Positions 17,875 through 26,048 of a stretch of DNA of 47,651 bases are shown piece by piece. Under the pieces are notes generated by a model that was not told where the DNA came from, did no database searches, and saw only the letters and a program-made list of their open reading frames with translations. How positions within the stretch are numbered: position 1 is the stretch's first letter; every line of letters starts with the position of its first letter. This DNA comes from JBBCJT01 sp037190665 (GTDB lineage Bacteria; Pseudomonadota; Alphaproteobacteria; Acetobacterales; Acetobacteraceae). The stretch is from contig JBBCJT010000080.1 in assembly GCA_037190665.1 (NCBI GenBank), forward strand, positions 1 through 47,651, written 5' to 3'. The translations under genes were made by a program, and so were the position numbers.

Positions 17875-18916
17875 AGGCGGCGCGGACGAAGGCCACGACA
17901 TCGGCAAGGCTGCCGTCGCCGCCCACGGTGAACGCGGCCTCGCTGTCGCTGCCCGGCCCATAGGCATCGGCGAGCGCCTTGCGGTGTCCGGCGAGTGCCG
18001 CGACCGAGGCCGCGACCAGATCGGCGCCCTCGACGGGGCGGGCGAAAGCGGATGCGAGCGTGCGCGGCTGCGCGTCACCGCGTTCGGCGAGCATGTACTG
18101 CGCGCGCGCACGGGCCGCGAAACTGTTCTGCTTGCCGGAGGGGGAAACGGTCGCGGCCGCCTCGGCCAGCGCGGTGAGGGCGGTGGCGGCAAGGTCGGTG
18201 TTGCCGCCGAGATTGTCCTTCAGCAGCGCGAGATCGACGCAGAGATACAGGTAGAACACGCCCGATCCGAAGCCGAGCTCGCCGACGAAGCCCGCGCCCG
18301 CGTCTTCCGCCGGTGTCTTCAGGTCGTCCACCGCGGTGTAGAAATCGTCCTCGACCGTCGCGCGATGCGTGGTCACCGCATGCGCGACCTGCACCGCCGC
18401 CTCGCGGTTGAAGTCCGGCGCATCGGCCAGCATGCGGCCGAACATGGCGATGTCGGCGGCAGTGTCGGTGTTCTGCAGCACCGGCTCCTTCTTCGGGTCG
18501 AGCTTTTCGCCCGCGGCGAGACGTTCGGCGAGTGCGAAGGCGGCAGTGCGTTCCTCTGTAGAGATGAAGGCGAGCTGCGCGGTGTCGACCGGATGGTCGT
18601 CCTTCGCGTCGTTCACCTTGCCGAACAGCGGCATGATCTCACGCGTTACGGCGATCGCCTTGTCCTCGGCCACGCCCTTCGTGATCAGATGGCCAACCAT
18701 CTCGCGACCCATGCGCTGGGTCCGCTGGCCGCGATGTCCCGCAAGCGCCGCGGCAAACCCGTCCGAGGTGCGCCAGGCACGCTTCAGCGCCTGCGACGAA
18801 ATGCGCAGCCGCTGCGCTCCACCCATGGTCGCGGTCTTGGGCCGTCCCGTATCGTCGCGGTTGAGGTTGGACGGCGGATAGAAGGTCAGCAGATGGAGCT
18901 GGAGGAAGCGGCTCAT
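17867..18916 (-). CDS. cas7e: Type I-E Cascade backbone subunit Cas7e (Cse4/CasC)
   Basis: Backbone subunit, usually six copies per Cascade, wrapping the crRNA spacer. The 349-residue protein starts MSRFLQLHLLTFYPPSNLNRDDTGRPKTATMGGAQRLRISSQALKRAWRTS, a near-canonical Cas7e N-terminus. It includes GFGSGVFYLYLCVDLALLKDNLGG (about 210-233) and SGKQNSFAARARAQYMLAERGDAQPR (about 254-280). The start is chosen for this homology and because the ATG overlaps the cse2 stop (ATGA); an in-frame upstream ATG at 18997 is inside cse2. Confidence 0.97.
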   Translation of the reverse strand: MSRFLQLHLLTFYPPSNLNRDDTGRPKTATMGGAQRLRISSQALKRAWRTSDGFAAALAGHRGQRTQRMGREMVGHLITKGVAEDKAIAVTREIMPLFGKVNDAKDDHPVDTAQLAFISTEERTAAFALAERLAAGEKLDPKKEPVLQNTDTAADIAMFGRMLADAPDFNREAAVQVAHAVTTHRATVEDDFYTAVDDLKTPAEDAGAGFVGELGFGSGVFYLYLCVDLALLKDNLGGNTDLAATALTALAEAAATVSPSGKQNSFAARARAQYMLAERGDAQPRTLASAFARPVEGADLVAASVAALAGHRKALADAYGPGSDSEAAFTVGGDGSLADVVAFVRAAYA

Positions 18917-19470
18917 GTCTGGGGCACCACCTGGGCGTCTGGGGTTCGGGAAGATGTGTCGGCGTCCGCGGGTGCGGCACGGCTGGCGCCGTGCCACGCA
19001 TAGATCCAGCGCAGCCGCGTGTCGGGCGACCAGTCGAGCAGGGCCGCCGCGAGCATCGCGACGTCGGCCTTGCGGTCGGCCAGCGCGACGAGGCGGCGGA
19101 ACTGCACGAGCATGTCGTCCGGCGCATCGCGATCGGTGCGGGTGAGGCGGTTGAAGCGCAGCGCTGACATCGCCGGCGGATCACCGCCCACCGCGGCAGC
19201 GGGATGCAACCCGTGCCTGTCCTCGCGCACATGGGCGAGCACCGCGGCACAGAGAGCCACGCGCTCCAGCATCCGCTCGCCGCCGCCGATCGCCTCCAGC
19301 AGCCGGAAGGTCGCCGGTTCGGTGGCGGCTTCATGGACGGTCGGCGCGCGGCGCAACCGGGCGAGCGCGCCGGCATCGCCCGCGGGATTGCGCCGCCCGT
19401 CCGCGAAGGAACGCTGCAGCCCGGTCCACCATGTGCGCGCGGCGCGCGCCTTCGGATCGTCGTCCTTCAT
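18913..19470 (-). CDS. cse2: Type I-E Cascade small subunit Cse2 (CasB)
   Basis: Small Cascade subunit that binds the displaced strand, two copies per complex. The 185-residue, largely helical protein contains ARTWWTGLQRSFADGRRNPAGDAGALARLRRA (about 11-42), the typical Cse2 start, and MSALRFNRLTRTDRDAPDDMLVQFRRLVAL (about 100-129). Its frame overlaps cse1 and cas7e by four bases at each end. Confidence 0.94.
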   Translation of the reverse strand: MKDDDPKARAARTWWTGLQRSFADGRRNPAGDAGALARLRRAPTVHEAATEPATFRLLEAIGGGERMLERVALCAAVLAHVREDRHGLHPAAAVGGDPPAMSALRFNRLTRTDRDAPDDMLVQFRRLVALADRKADVAMLAAALLDWSPDTRLRWIYAWHGASRAAPADADTSSRTPDAQVVPQT

Positions 19471-21113
19471 GTGGCCTTCTTCTTCGCTGTCTTGCGGGCG
19501 GGCTTGCCGCTCTCGGGAAGGGGCAGGCCCAGCGCCTCATGGAGCTGCTTGCCGAACGTGCCGAAGCCGGCGAAGGCGGACAGCAGCAGTCGTCGCGCTT
19601 CCACGACGCGCTTCGCCTTCACGACGTCCATGTCGGGATCGGGCGGCACGGCCTGGTCGAAAGCGACGATGCCGGCCCGGCGGAGCGTGGCGAGCCACGC
19701 CGCGTGCATCTGCTGCATCGATGCGGCGGCATCGGCCGAGAGCAGGCTTGCGCCATCGGCCATCGCATTGAAGAAAGCCGTCTCCGTCGCCTCATAGACA
19801 GCCGCGCGCACGCCGGCGCCGAGCGTGCTCGCTGCATCCGGCCTTGCGCTCGACGCGAACAGTGCATTGAGCACTGCGAAACGCGTGAGGCCGGCGGCAA
19901 CGTTCGCGGCGGTGACGAGGGCGCGGCTCAGTTCATCGAGCTTGCCGCGCGCCGCCGCGTTGGCCGGCAGGTGCAGCGGCATCTCGCTTTCGACGAAGCC
20001 GCGGGCCTTCATGTTGTCCATGTCATAGCCGCCCGCGAGCAGCCGGACGCGCTCGCAGTCGATCTCGTCCCTGCGCTGCTGGCGGAATTCGCGCACCGTA
20101 TGTGCCGGCATGCGCGCGTCCTGTTCGGCCTGCACCAGCCCGACCCAGTGGCGATAGCCGATGCCGTCCGGCTGCGGATGCACGGCGAGCTGCGGTTCGC
20201 CCGGCTTGGCGCTGTAGCGCGGCGAGAGCGGATGACGCTCGGGCCAGTTCTCGTATTTCGGCCCGTAGGGTCGCTGTCGCCAGCCGGTGACGGCGACGCT
20301 GTCGGCACTGCCCGTCAGGTCGCAGGCGAAGGCCGCTTCGGCATCGGCGAAGTCGAGCCGGATACGGCGCGGCATCGACCAGAAGGCCTGCAAGGGATCG
20401 CCGTCCTGCGGCTGCACGGCGCGGTCATTCTCCGAGGTGCGGGTGGGGGCAAGCCACGGGAAGATGCGCGGGAAGTCCGCCGCCGTGGCCGGCTTGCCGC
20501 GCGGGACATTCGCCCAAAGCAGGTGCCACAGCGTGTCGTGCGGCGGGTCGGGCGCGATCAGCGTGGTAAGCGGCCCGCCGCCGCGCAGCCCGGCGCGGTT
20601 GCCGCGCCCGCCGGAGGGCGCGTAGGTCTGCAGTGTGAACAGCGCCATCGCCGCGCCGGCGCGCGACAGGCGGGCGACGCGGCCGCGCTTGACCAGCAGA
20701 TCGGTATTCTTGCGCAGGCCGGCATCGCCGGGGCTGTCGATCAGCAGCGCCTCGGCGGTGTTCGGTTCACCGGCGAAATCCTCCAGATCCTGCATGAAGC
20801 GCGGGCCCGGGCCGTCGAGCAGGAAGGCCTCGCGCAGCAGGGCGAAGGCCGTATCAAGCGTGGCGGGATCGGGTGGCGTGGCCCAGGCCTCCGCCCACTC
20901 CGGCGTTTCGGCCGGCGGACAGGCGGTGGCGAGCAGGCCGATGAGGAATTCCAGTGTGGCGAAGCGGAAATCCGGGCGCGGCCACGCGATGGCGATGACG
21001 GGATCGGTGGCGATGTGTTCGGTGATCTGCGCGGGGCGGATGGTGCAAGGGCCGGATACGCGGCGGCGGACGGGCAGCCAGTCTTCCTCAATAAGGCAGT
21101 AATCCGATGGCAC
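19467..21113 (-). CDS. cse1: Type I-E Cascade large subunit Cse1 (CasA/Cas8e)
   Basis: Large Cascade subunit that recognises the PAM and recruits Cas3. The 548-residue protein begins with an N-terminal CLIEEDWLPVRR motif typical of Cse1 and contains FRFATLEFLIGLLATAC (about 49-65), AALFTLQTYAPSGGRGNRAGLRGGGPLTTLI-type segment (about 160-190) holding the Gly-rich loop, and a C-terminal four-helix bundle. The tail KPARKTAKKKAT is lysine-rich. Downstream genes follow with 4-bp overlaps, and a strong promoter candidate lies 131-160 bp upstream of the start. Confidence 0.95.
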   Translation of the reverse strand: MPSDYCLIEEDWLPVRRRVSGPCTIRPAQITEHIATDPVIAIAWPRPDFRFATLEFLIGLLATACPPAETPEWAEAWATPPDPATLDTAFALLREAFLLDGPGPRFMQDLEDFAGEPNTAEALLIDSPGDAGLRKNTDLLVKRGRVARLSRAGAAMALFTLQTYAPSGGRGNRAGLRGGGPLTTLIAPDPPHDTLWHLLWANVPRGKPATAADFPRIFPWLAPTRTSENDRAVQPQDGDPLQAFWSMPRRIRLDFADAEAAFACDLTGSADSVAVTGWRQRPYGPKYENWPERHPLSPRYSAKPGEPQLAVHPQPDGIGYRHWVGLVQAEQDARMPAHTVREFRQQRRDEIDCERVRLLAGGYDMDNMKARGFVESEMPLHLPANAAARGKLDELSRALVTAANVAAGLTRFAVLNALFASSARPDAASTLGAGVRAAVYEATETAFFNAMADGASLLSADAAASMQQMHAAWLATLRRAGIVAFDQAVPPDPDMDVVKAKRVVEARRLLLSAFAGFGTFGKQLHEALGLPLPESGKPARKTAKKKAT

Positions 21114-21243
21114 GGCAGGTAATCCACGGCTGGAATGAGAACGACCGCCGCCTGATCACCAGACTCCCACGCCACGACAGGCGCGTTTGCGGATCAAGGC
21201 GCACGGGCTGTGCGATTCCTTCCCGGTTCTCAACCTATGAGGG

Positions 21244-21273
21244 ATTATCCGCGTCAGACCTATCGCACGTCAA
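21244..21273 (-). promoter_or_regulatory. Sigma-70-like promoter for the cse1-cas2 operon
   Basis: In the 186-bp gap after cas3, the minus strand reads TTGACG (21273-21268), an 18-bp spacer, then GATAAT (21249-21244): five of six consensus matches in each box. It points at cse1. Just upstream the hexamer ATTGCG recurs (ATTGCGTAC, ATTGCGGT, then ATTGACG) at 8-9 bp spacing, a possible regulator site. Confidence 0.7.
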
Positions 21274-21299
21274 TACCGCAATGTACGCAATCCCGAAGA

Positions 21300-23966
21300 T
21301 CAGGATTTGGCTTCGTCCTTGATGATCCGAAGACCCTCGCGCGTGTCGTAAGCCAGTGCTGCGCCGGCCTGGTTGCTCCGCTCACCGGTTCCACGCCACG
21401 CGCCGTCCACTTCGCGCAGCACCAGCACCTCCATCTCCCGCGCCCATGCCTTCCAGCCGGCCCGCACGCGCTCCAGCGCCGCCGCCGCGTCCGCCGGCAC
21501 GACCGCCCGTTCCAGCATCGCCCGCCGCAACGACACTTCCGACAGCGCCCAGGCGCGCCATTCCTCCTCCGCGTCGCACCACGGCCGCAGCGTCGTGCCA
21601 TCCCAGCGCGCGAGGCGCAGCGTCACCGTCTCGCTACCAAGCCGTGTCGGCGTGACGATGTCGGGCTGCCACGTGCTTGCCCACACATAGCCGCCGGCGG
21701 GCGACAGCACGGCGGTGACGCCGAGGCCGGCCTCCGCGCGCAGCCTGCCCTCCGCCCTATCCGACTCCGCCGCCAGCGCTTCCGGCTTGTCGGCGTTGTC
21801 ATAGGCGCGCTCCACGAAGTCCCGGACATCCCCGGGCGTGCGGATGCGCCCCGCGCCGAGGATGACACGCGCGGAGCGCCACAGCAGCGCAGGATCCCTG
21901 TAGACGCCGAGCGTTCCCGGTTGATGCGCGGCGATCCAGTCGGCAGGCGGGTCGTCCACCGGATCGGGGCAGACCACCAGCATCTCAGCCCGCGGCACCG
22001 GCCGCTCCGGCCGCGCATGGCGCCACAGCCGGCCCGCGCGCTGGATCAGCAGGTCCGCAGGCGCGAGGTCGGTGACCAGCAGATCGAAATCGAGGTCGAG
22101 TGATTGTTCGATGACCTGTGTCGCGACGACCACGCCACCACGATCCGTGCCGTCGCGTCCGAAGCGGCGCAGCACTTCCGCCTCGATCTCCTGCCGGTCG
22201 CCCATGGCGAACCGTGCGTGAAACAGGATCGGCGCGAGCCCCATCCCGCGCAGCGCGGCGCTGGCGGCGATCGCCTCGTCCACCGTGTTGCGGATCCAGG
22301 CGACGGCGGCGCCGGCCGCTGCCGCCCGGGCAATCGCCGCATATGCCTCCTGCGCGCTGTCCAGCCGTCGCACCGCCACGCTGCGCGCGAGGCCGGGGCG
22401 CAGCGCGCAGGCATGTTCGGTGGCGCCGGCGGGCGAGACCAGCGTGGCCAGCGGATAGGCGGTCTCGCATATCGCTTCCGCCGCACCGGCCTGCCAGGCT
22501 TCCGCGAGCGCGCGGCGCGTGGCCAGCGGCAGGGTGGCGGACAGGATGATGGCGTGGCCGCCGAAGCCGGCCTGGAAGCGCAGCAGCGCCTTCAGCTCCT
22601 CCAGCATGTAGCCGTCGAAGGCATGGGCCTCGTCCACCACCAGCACCTGCCGCGACAGGCCGAACATGCGCAGCATGGCGTGCCGCGTCGGCAGGATGCC
22701 GAGGAAGCACTGGTCGACCGTGCCCACGCCGATATCGGCGAGGAAGGATTTGCGCCGGTCATCGGCGATCCAGGCGGCGCAGGCGGGGCCGGCCGGATCC
22801 TCGCCCTCCTCCTCGCCGCCCCAGGCCAGCACGTCGTCGCGGAACGCATCGGACAGGTCGCGCCGGCCGTGCGCGAGCACGATCGACGGGCGCTCGTCCG
22901 ATGCGAACAGGTGCCGATAGATCGCGCGCAGCCGCGCGTGCATCGCGTTGGCGGTGGCCATGGTGGGCAGGGCGAAGAAGGCGCCGTCGGCGCGGCCGGC
23001 CTCCATCAGCCGATGGACCAGCGTGATCGCCGCCTCTGTCTTGCCGCTGCCGGTGGCGTCCTCGATCACCGCGAGCAGCGGACCGCCTGGCAGAGATGTC
23101 TGCGCGGCCCATTGCTGAACCGGGCTGGGGTCCAAGATGTGCGGGAACAACACGGAGACGCCGCCGAACGGGCGCGGCGGCTTCGGCCGGATGCCGGCGG
23201 CGCGCACGGCGGCGTCGGCCGCTTCCTGCGCATGCCGCCAGTAATCGGCGAGGGGTATCGTCTGCGGCGCGTAGGCGAAGCGTGCCCGGTCCGAGCCGAT
23301 CCAGTCCGCGAGGTTGATCAGCCCGGCAAGTTGCCACGACAGATGCCGCGCATCCGCCAGGGCCGGCAGCGGCAACGGCTCCGGCGCGAGCAGCTCGCCA
23401 AGCGCGGCCAGCAGGCCCCCAGCGGCGCGCTGGCAGACGGCGCAAACGAGCTGGTCGAGGCTGCCCGGCGCTTCCGTGTCGTCCCTGGGTGGCTGGCCGT
23501 GATGGCCCGCCACCGCGCGCAGCAGGATCGTGCGGACACTGGGCGATCCCGGCATCAGTACCGCAAGAGGATCGCGGAGCGCAGGGAGGTGACGGAGCAC
23601 GTGCATGCCCAGTGTGTCGTGGCGTGGCCCGCCCAGCGTTGCGAACGACCCCAGCGCCGCCGGCCACAACTCCGGCACCAGCGCCTGGAATGGCCGGCTG
23701 AACTTGCCGATGTCGTGCAACCCGGCGAGGAAGACCACCATTTCGCTTTGCCGGGTGAACTCCAGAAGCCCTTGCGGCAGCCGCCGGTGGCGGATCAGGG
23801 CTTGCACGACCGCCGCCACGTCCAGGCTGTGCCAGAGGAGCGGGTGGGAAGCGATCAGATCGTCCTGGCCACGACAGGACTTTCCCCAGAAGGACAGGCT
23901 TAGATCGAGGTCGGAATCTTCCATTCGGGCGATGCTTGAATGAGGGTTTGCAGGACGAATCTCCAT
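21300..23966 (-). CDS. cas3: Type I-E CRISPR helicase-nuclease Cas3
   Basis: Recruited by Cascade to nick, unwind and degrade target DNA. The 888-residue protein has an N-terminal HD nuclease domain with His46, His84-Asp85 (GLHDIGKFSRPFQ), His155-His156 (AGHHGQPP) and Asp221 (NLADWIGSD). An SF2 helicase follows with Walker A DATGSGKTEA (303-312), DEAH box VVDEAHAF (443-450), SAT motif ILSATLP, and motif VI VIEQSLDLDFDLLVTDLAPADLLIQRAGRLWRH. All motifs look intact. Two starts are possible, 23966 and an in-frame ATG at 23924 (MEDSDLDLSLSFWGKS, where family similarity begins); neither has a strong ribosome-binding site. It is separated from cse1 by a promoter-bearing gap. Confidence 0.96.
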   Translation of the reverse strand: MEIRPANPHSSIARMEDSDLDLSLSFWGKSCRGQDDLIASHPLLWHSLDVAAVVQALIRHRRLPQGLLEFTRQSEMVVFLAGLHDIGKFSRPFQALVPELWPAALGSFATLGGPRHDTLGMHVLRHLPALRDPLAVLMPGSPSVRTILLRAVAGHHGQPPRDDTEAPGSLDQLVCAVCQRAAGGLLAALGELLAPEPLPLPALADARHLSWQLAGLINLADWIGSDRARFAYAPQTIPLADYWRHAQEAADAAVRAAGIRPKPPRPFGGVSVLFPHILDPSPVQQWAAQTSLPGGPLLAVIEDATGSGKTEAAITLVHRLMEAGRADGAFFALPTMATANAMHARLRAIYRHLFASDERPSIVLAHGRRDLSDAFRDDVLAWGGEEEGEDPAGPACAAWIADDRRKSFLADIGVGTVDQCFLGILPTRHAMLRMFGLSRQVLVVDEAHAFDGYMLEELKALLRFQAGFGGHAIILSATLPLATRRALAEAWQAGAAEAICETAYPLATLVSPAGATEHACALRPGLARSVAVRRLDSAQEAYAAIARAAAAGAAVAWIRNTVDEAIAASAALRGMGLAPILFHARFAMGDRQEIEAEVLRRFGRDGTDRGGVVVATQVIEQSLDLDFDLLVTDLAPADLLIQRAGRLWRHARPERPVPRAEMLVVCPDPVDDPPADWIAAHQPGTLGVYRDPALLWRSARVILGAGRIRTPGDVRDFVERAYDNADKPEALAAESDRAEGRLRAEAGLGVTAVLSPAGGYVWASTWQPDIVTPTRLGSETVTLRLARWDGTTLRPWCDAEEEWRAWALSEVSLRRAMLERAVVPADAAAALERVRAGWKAWAREMEVLVLREVDGAWRGTGERSNQAGAALAYDTREGLRIIKDEAKS

Positions 23967-24391
23967 CGCTGCATTGGCATGACTCGGGCCCGGAACCCAA
24001 TAGCCATCCGGGTGCGCGGCAGGGCGTGATCCTGATGGGTGGGCGTGTGTCTATACCCGCGTCGCTGTTCTTGCTGACGGCGGTCCGGATGCAGCGCCCA
24101 TCGCTGCGATTCCCTCTTGGCATGACAAGCGGGCAGCGGATGACAGCGGCGGCTCGACGAAACATCTGCACTGTTCACTGTCTTCGCGTCGCCCGGAGCT
24201 GAAGGCGGGTCACCGGAGCGGCTGATGATCGACATGGCCAACTCAGGTCCCTCTTCCGCCGTCTTCGGGACAGCATCGGCAACTGCCTCGACCGCTTCAC
24301 GCCAACCGAGTGTGCCAACTATCCCGCCAACAGCTTGTCCACGCCTCGCGTGAAGGCACTCCAGCCCAAGGCCCTCCTGAGGCCCCCGGGT
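23967..24391. other. Gene-poor region upstream of cas3
   Basis: About 425 bp between cas3 and the hairpin cluster. Apart from the IS630-like remnant at 24237-24345, short open frames here have no recognisable similarity and no good ribosome-binding sites. It must also contain the cas3 promoter, which I could not pinpoint. Confidence 0.4.
24237..24345 (+). pseudogene. Remnant of IS630-type transposase C-terminus
   Basis: One plus-strand frame reads LRSLFRRLRDSIGNCLDRFTPTECANY, matching the terminal helix and 'FTPxECxNYF' end of IS630-family transposases. Family members normally continue with a GY motif; here it goes to PANSLST and the upstream part of the gene is not recognisable. I saw no flanking inverted repeats. 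The call is by motif memory. Confidence 0.5.
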
Positions 24392-24459
24392 CAAGGGGCC
24401 GGTGGCCCCTTGCGGGATGCAAGGGCAGCGCCCTTGCCGGGGTCCGGGGCAGAGCCCCG
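24392..24459 (-). terminator. Three consecutive GC-rich hairpins after the efflux operon
   Basis: Perfect stems: CAAGGGGCC/GGCCCCTTG (24392-24412, loop GGT), GCAAGGGC/GCCCTTGC (24419-24437, loop AGC) and CGGGGC/GCCCCG (24445-24459, loop AGA). They begin 9 bp beyond the stop of the MFS gene. No T-tract follows, so they may act as mRNA-stabilising or attenuating structures, or be a mobile palindromic element, as well as a terminator. Confidence 0.6.
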
Positions 24460-24467
24460 CCTCCGCC

Positions 24468-26045
24468 TCAGTGCGCCTCGCCGCCCGCCATGCGCGGCCG
24501 CGCGAGCAGGAACGTCAGCGGGATGGCGGCGACGAACAGGCCGGCCATCAGCATCAGCACGTCGTTGTAGGTCAGCACCAGCGCCTGCCGCTCCACCATC
24601 TCCGCCACGCGCTTCAGCGCCGCCAACTCGGCATTCGCGCCGAGCTTCGGTGCGAGAGACGCGGTGATGTCGTTCAGCGTGTTGATCGCGCCGGGCCGTG
24701 CCCAGTTCACCTGTTCGGCAAGCTGCGCGCGGTGCAGGTAGCCGCGTTCGGTGACCAGCGTGGTGATCACCGCGAGCCCCGCCGCACCGCCCAGATTGCG
24801 CATCAGGTTGTACAGCCCGGCGGCGTTCTTCAGCATCGATGGCGGCAGCGTGCCCAGCGCGACCTGGTTCACCGGCACGATCACGAACATCATCGATGCG
24901 CCGCGCAGCGCCTGCGGCCAGAAGAACTGCCAAAACCCCCACTCGGCGGTCATCTGCGCGGTCTGCCAGATCGCCACGCCGAAGCAGATCAGCCCGAGCG
25001 CCAGCATCACCCGCAGATCGAGCACGCGCGCCATCCGCCCGGCGATCGGCGCGAGGCAGAACATGAACACGCCGGTGACGAACATCGTCTCGCCGATCTG
25101 CATGGAATCGTAGCCGCGCACACGGCCGAGATAGAGCGGGATCAGATAGATCGACCCGTACAGGCCGATGCCGAGGATGAAGGAGAACAGGCAGCCGATC
25201 GCGAAGTTCGGATTGGTGAAGGCGCGCAGCTCCACCAACGGGTCAGGCCGCGTCAGCACGCGGTGGAAGAACAGCACGCCGCAGGCCACGCCGACGATGG
25301 CAAGGTTGCGGACCGTGGCATCGTCGAACCACTCCCAGCGCGCACCTTCCTCCAGCACGTATTCGAGCGAGCCGAGGAAGCCCGCGAGCAGCAGCAGGCC
25401 GATCCAGTCGAAGCTGTGCCGCAGCGACCAGTCGGGCCGGTCGATGTCCAGCAACTTCCACACCGCGACAGCGACCGCGGCACCGATCGGCACGTTGATC
25501 AGGAACAGCCAGTGCCAGGAAAGCTGCTGCGTCAGCCAGCCGCCGAAGGTGGGACCGATCGTGGGCGCGAGCGTCGCCGTCATGCCGATCAGCACGGAGA
25601 CCTGCGCACGGCGCGTGCCGGGAAACAGCAGGAAGGAGGTCGCGAACACGGTCGGGATCATCGCCCCGCCGATGAAGCCTTGCGCGGCGCGGAACGCGAT
25701 CATCGCCGGCAGCGAGGTCGCGGTCGCGCACAGCGCGGAGAACACCGCGAAGCCGGCGGCCGAGATGGTGAACAGGATGCGCGTGGACAGCAGCCGCGAC
25801 AGCCAGCCGGACAGCGGGATCATCACGATCTCCGCGATCAGGTAGGAGGTCTGCACCCACGATGCCTCGTCCGGCGAGGCGGACAGGCCGGCCTGGATCT
25901 CCGCGATCGAGGCCGAGACGATCTGGATGTCCAGGATCGCCATGAACATGCCCAGCACCATCGCCATGAACCCGGCCCATTCCCGGCCGGTGACCACGCG
26001 GCCGGGCTGGCCGAGCGGGGCGATGGCAGGCGCCGCCGAAGCCAT
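24468..26045 (-). CDS. emrB: DHA2-family MFS multidrug efflux permease (EmrB/QacA type)
   Basis: A 525-residue inner-membrane drug:proton antiporter with 14 predicted transmembrane segments. Family landmarks are FMAMVLGMFMAILDIQIVSASIAEI (about 27-51), SPDEASWVQTSYLIAEIVMIPLSGWLSRLLSTR (about 56-88), and GFIGGAMIPTVFATSFLLFPGTRRAQVSVLIGMTATLAPTIGPTFGGWLT (about 118-167), which contains the antiporter motif C (GPTFGGW). It lies 3 bp after the membrane-fusion gene, and both form a classical EmrAB pair with an outer-membrane channel encoded elsewhere. Substrate unknown. Confidence 0.95.
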   Translation of the reverse strand: MASAAPAIAPLGQPGRVVTGREWAGFMAMVLGMFMAILDIQIVSASIAEIQAGLSASPDEASWVQTSYLIAEIVMIPLSGWLSRLLSTRILFTISAAGFAVFSALCATATSLPAMIAFRAAQGFIGGAMIPTVFATSFLLFPGTRRAQVSVLIGMTATLAPTIGPTFGGWLTQQLSWHWLFLINVPIGAAVAVAVWKLLDIDRPDWSLRHSFDWIGLLLLAGFLGSLEYVLEEGARWEWFDDATVRNLAIVGVACGVLFFHRVLTRPDPLVELRAFTNPNFAIGCLFSFILGIGLYGSIYLIPLYLGRVRGYDSMQIGETMFVTGVFMFCLAPIAGRMARVLDLRVMLALGLICFGVAIWQTAQMTAEWGFWQFFWPQALRGASMMFVIVPVNQVALGTLPPSMLKNAAGLYNLMRNLGGAAGLAVITTLVTERGYLHRAQLAEQVNWARPGAINTLNDITASLAPKLGANAELAALKRVAEMVERQALVLTYNDVLMLMAGLFVAAIPLTFLLARPRMAGGEAH

Positions 26046-26048
26046 GGA

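Noticed and set aside
22104..23903. A 599-codon plus-strand frame opposite cas3
   Set aside because: Shadow of Cas3, whose motifs are all intact on the minus strand.
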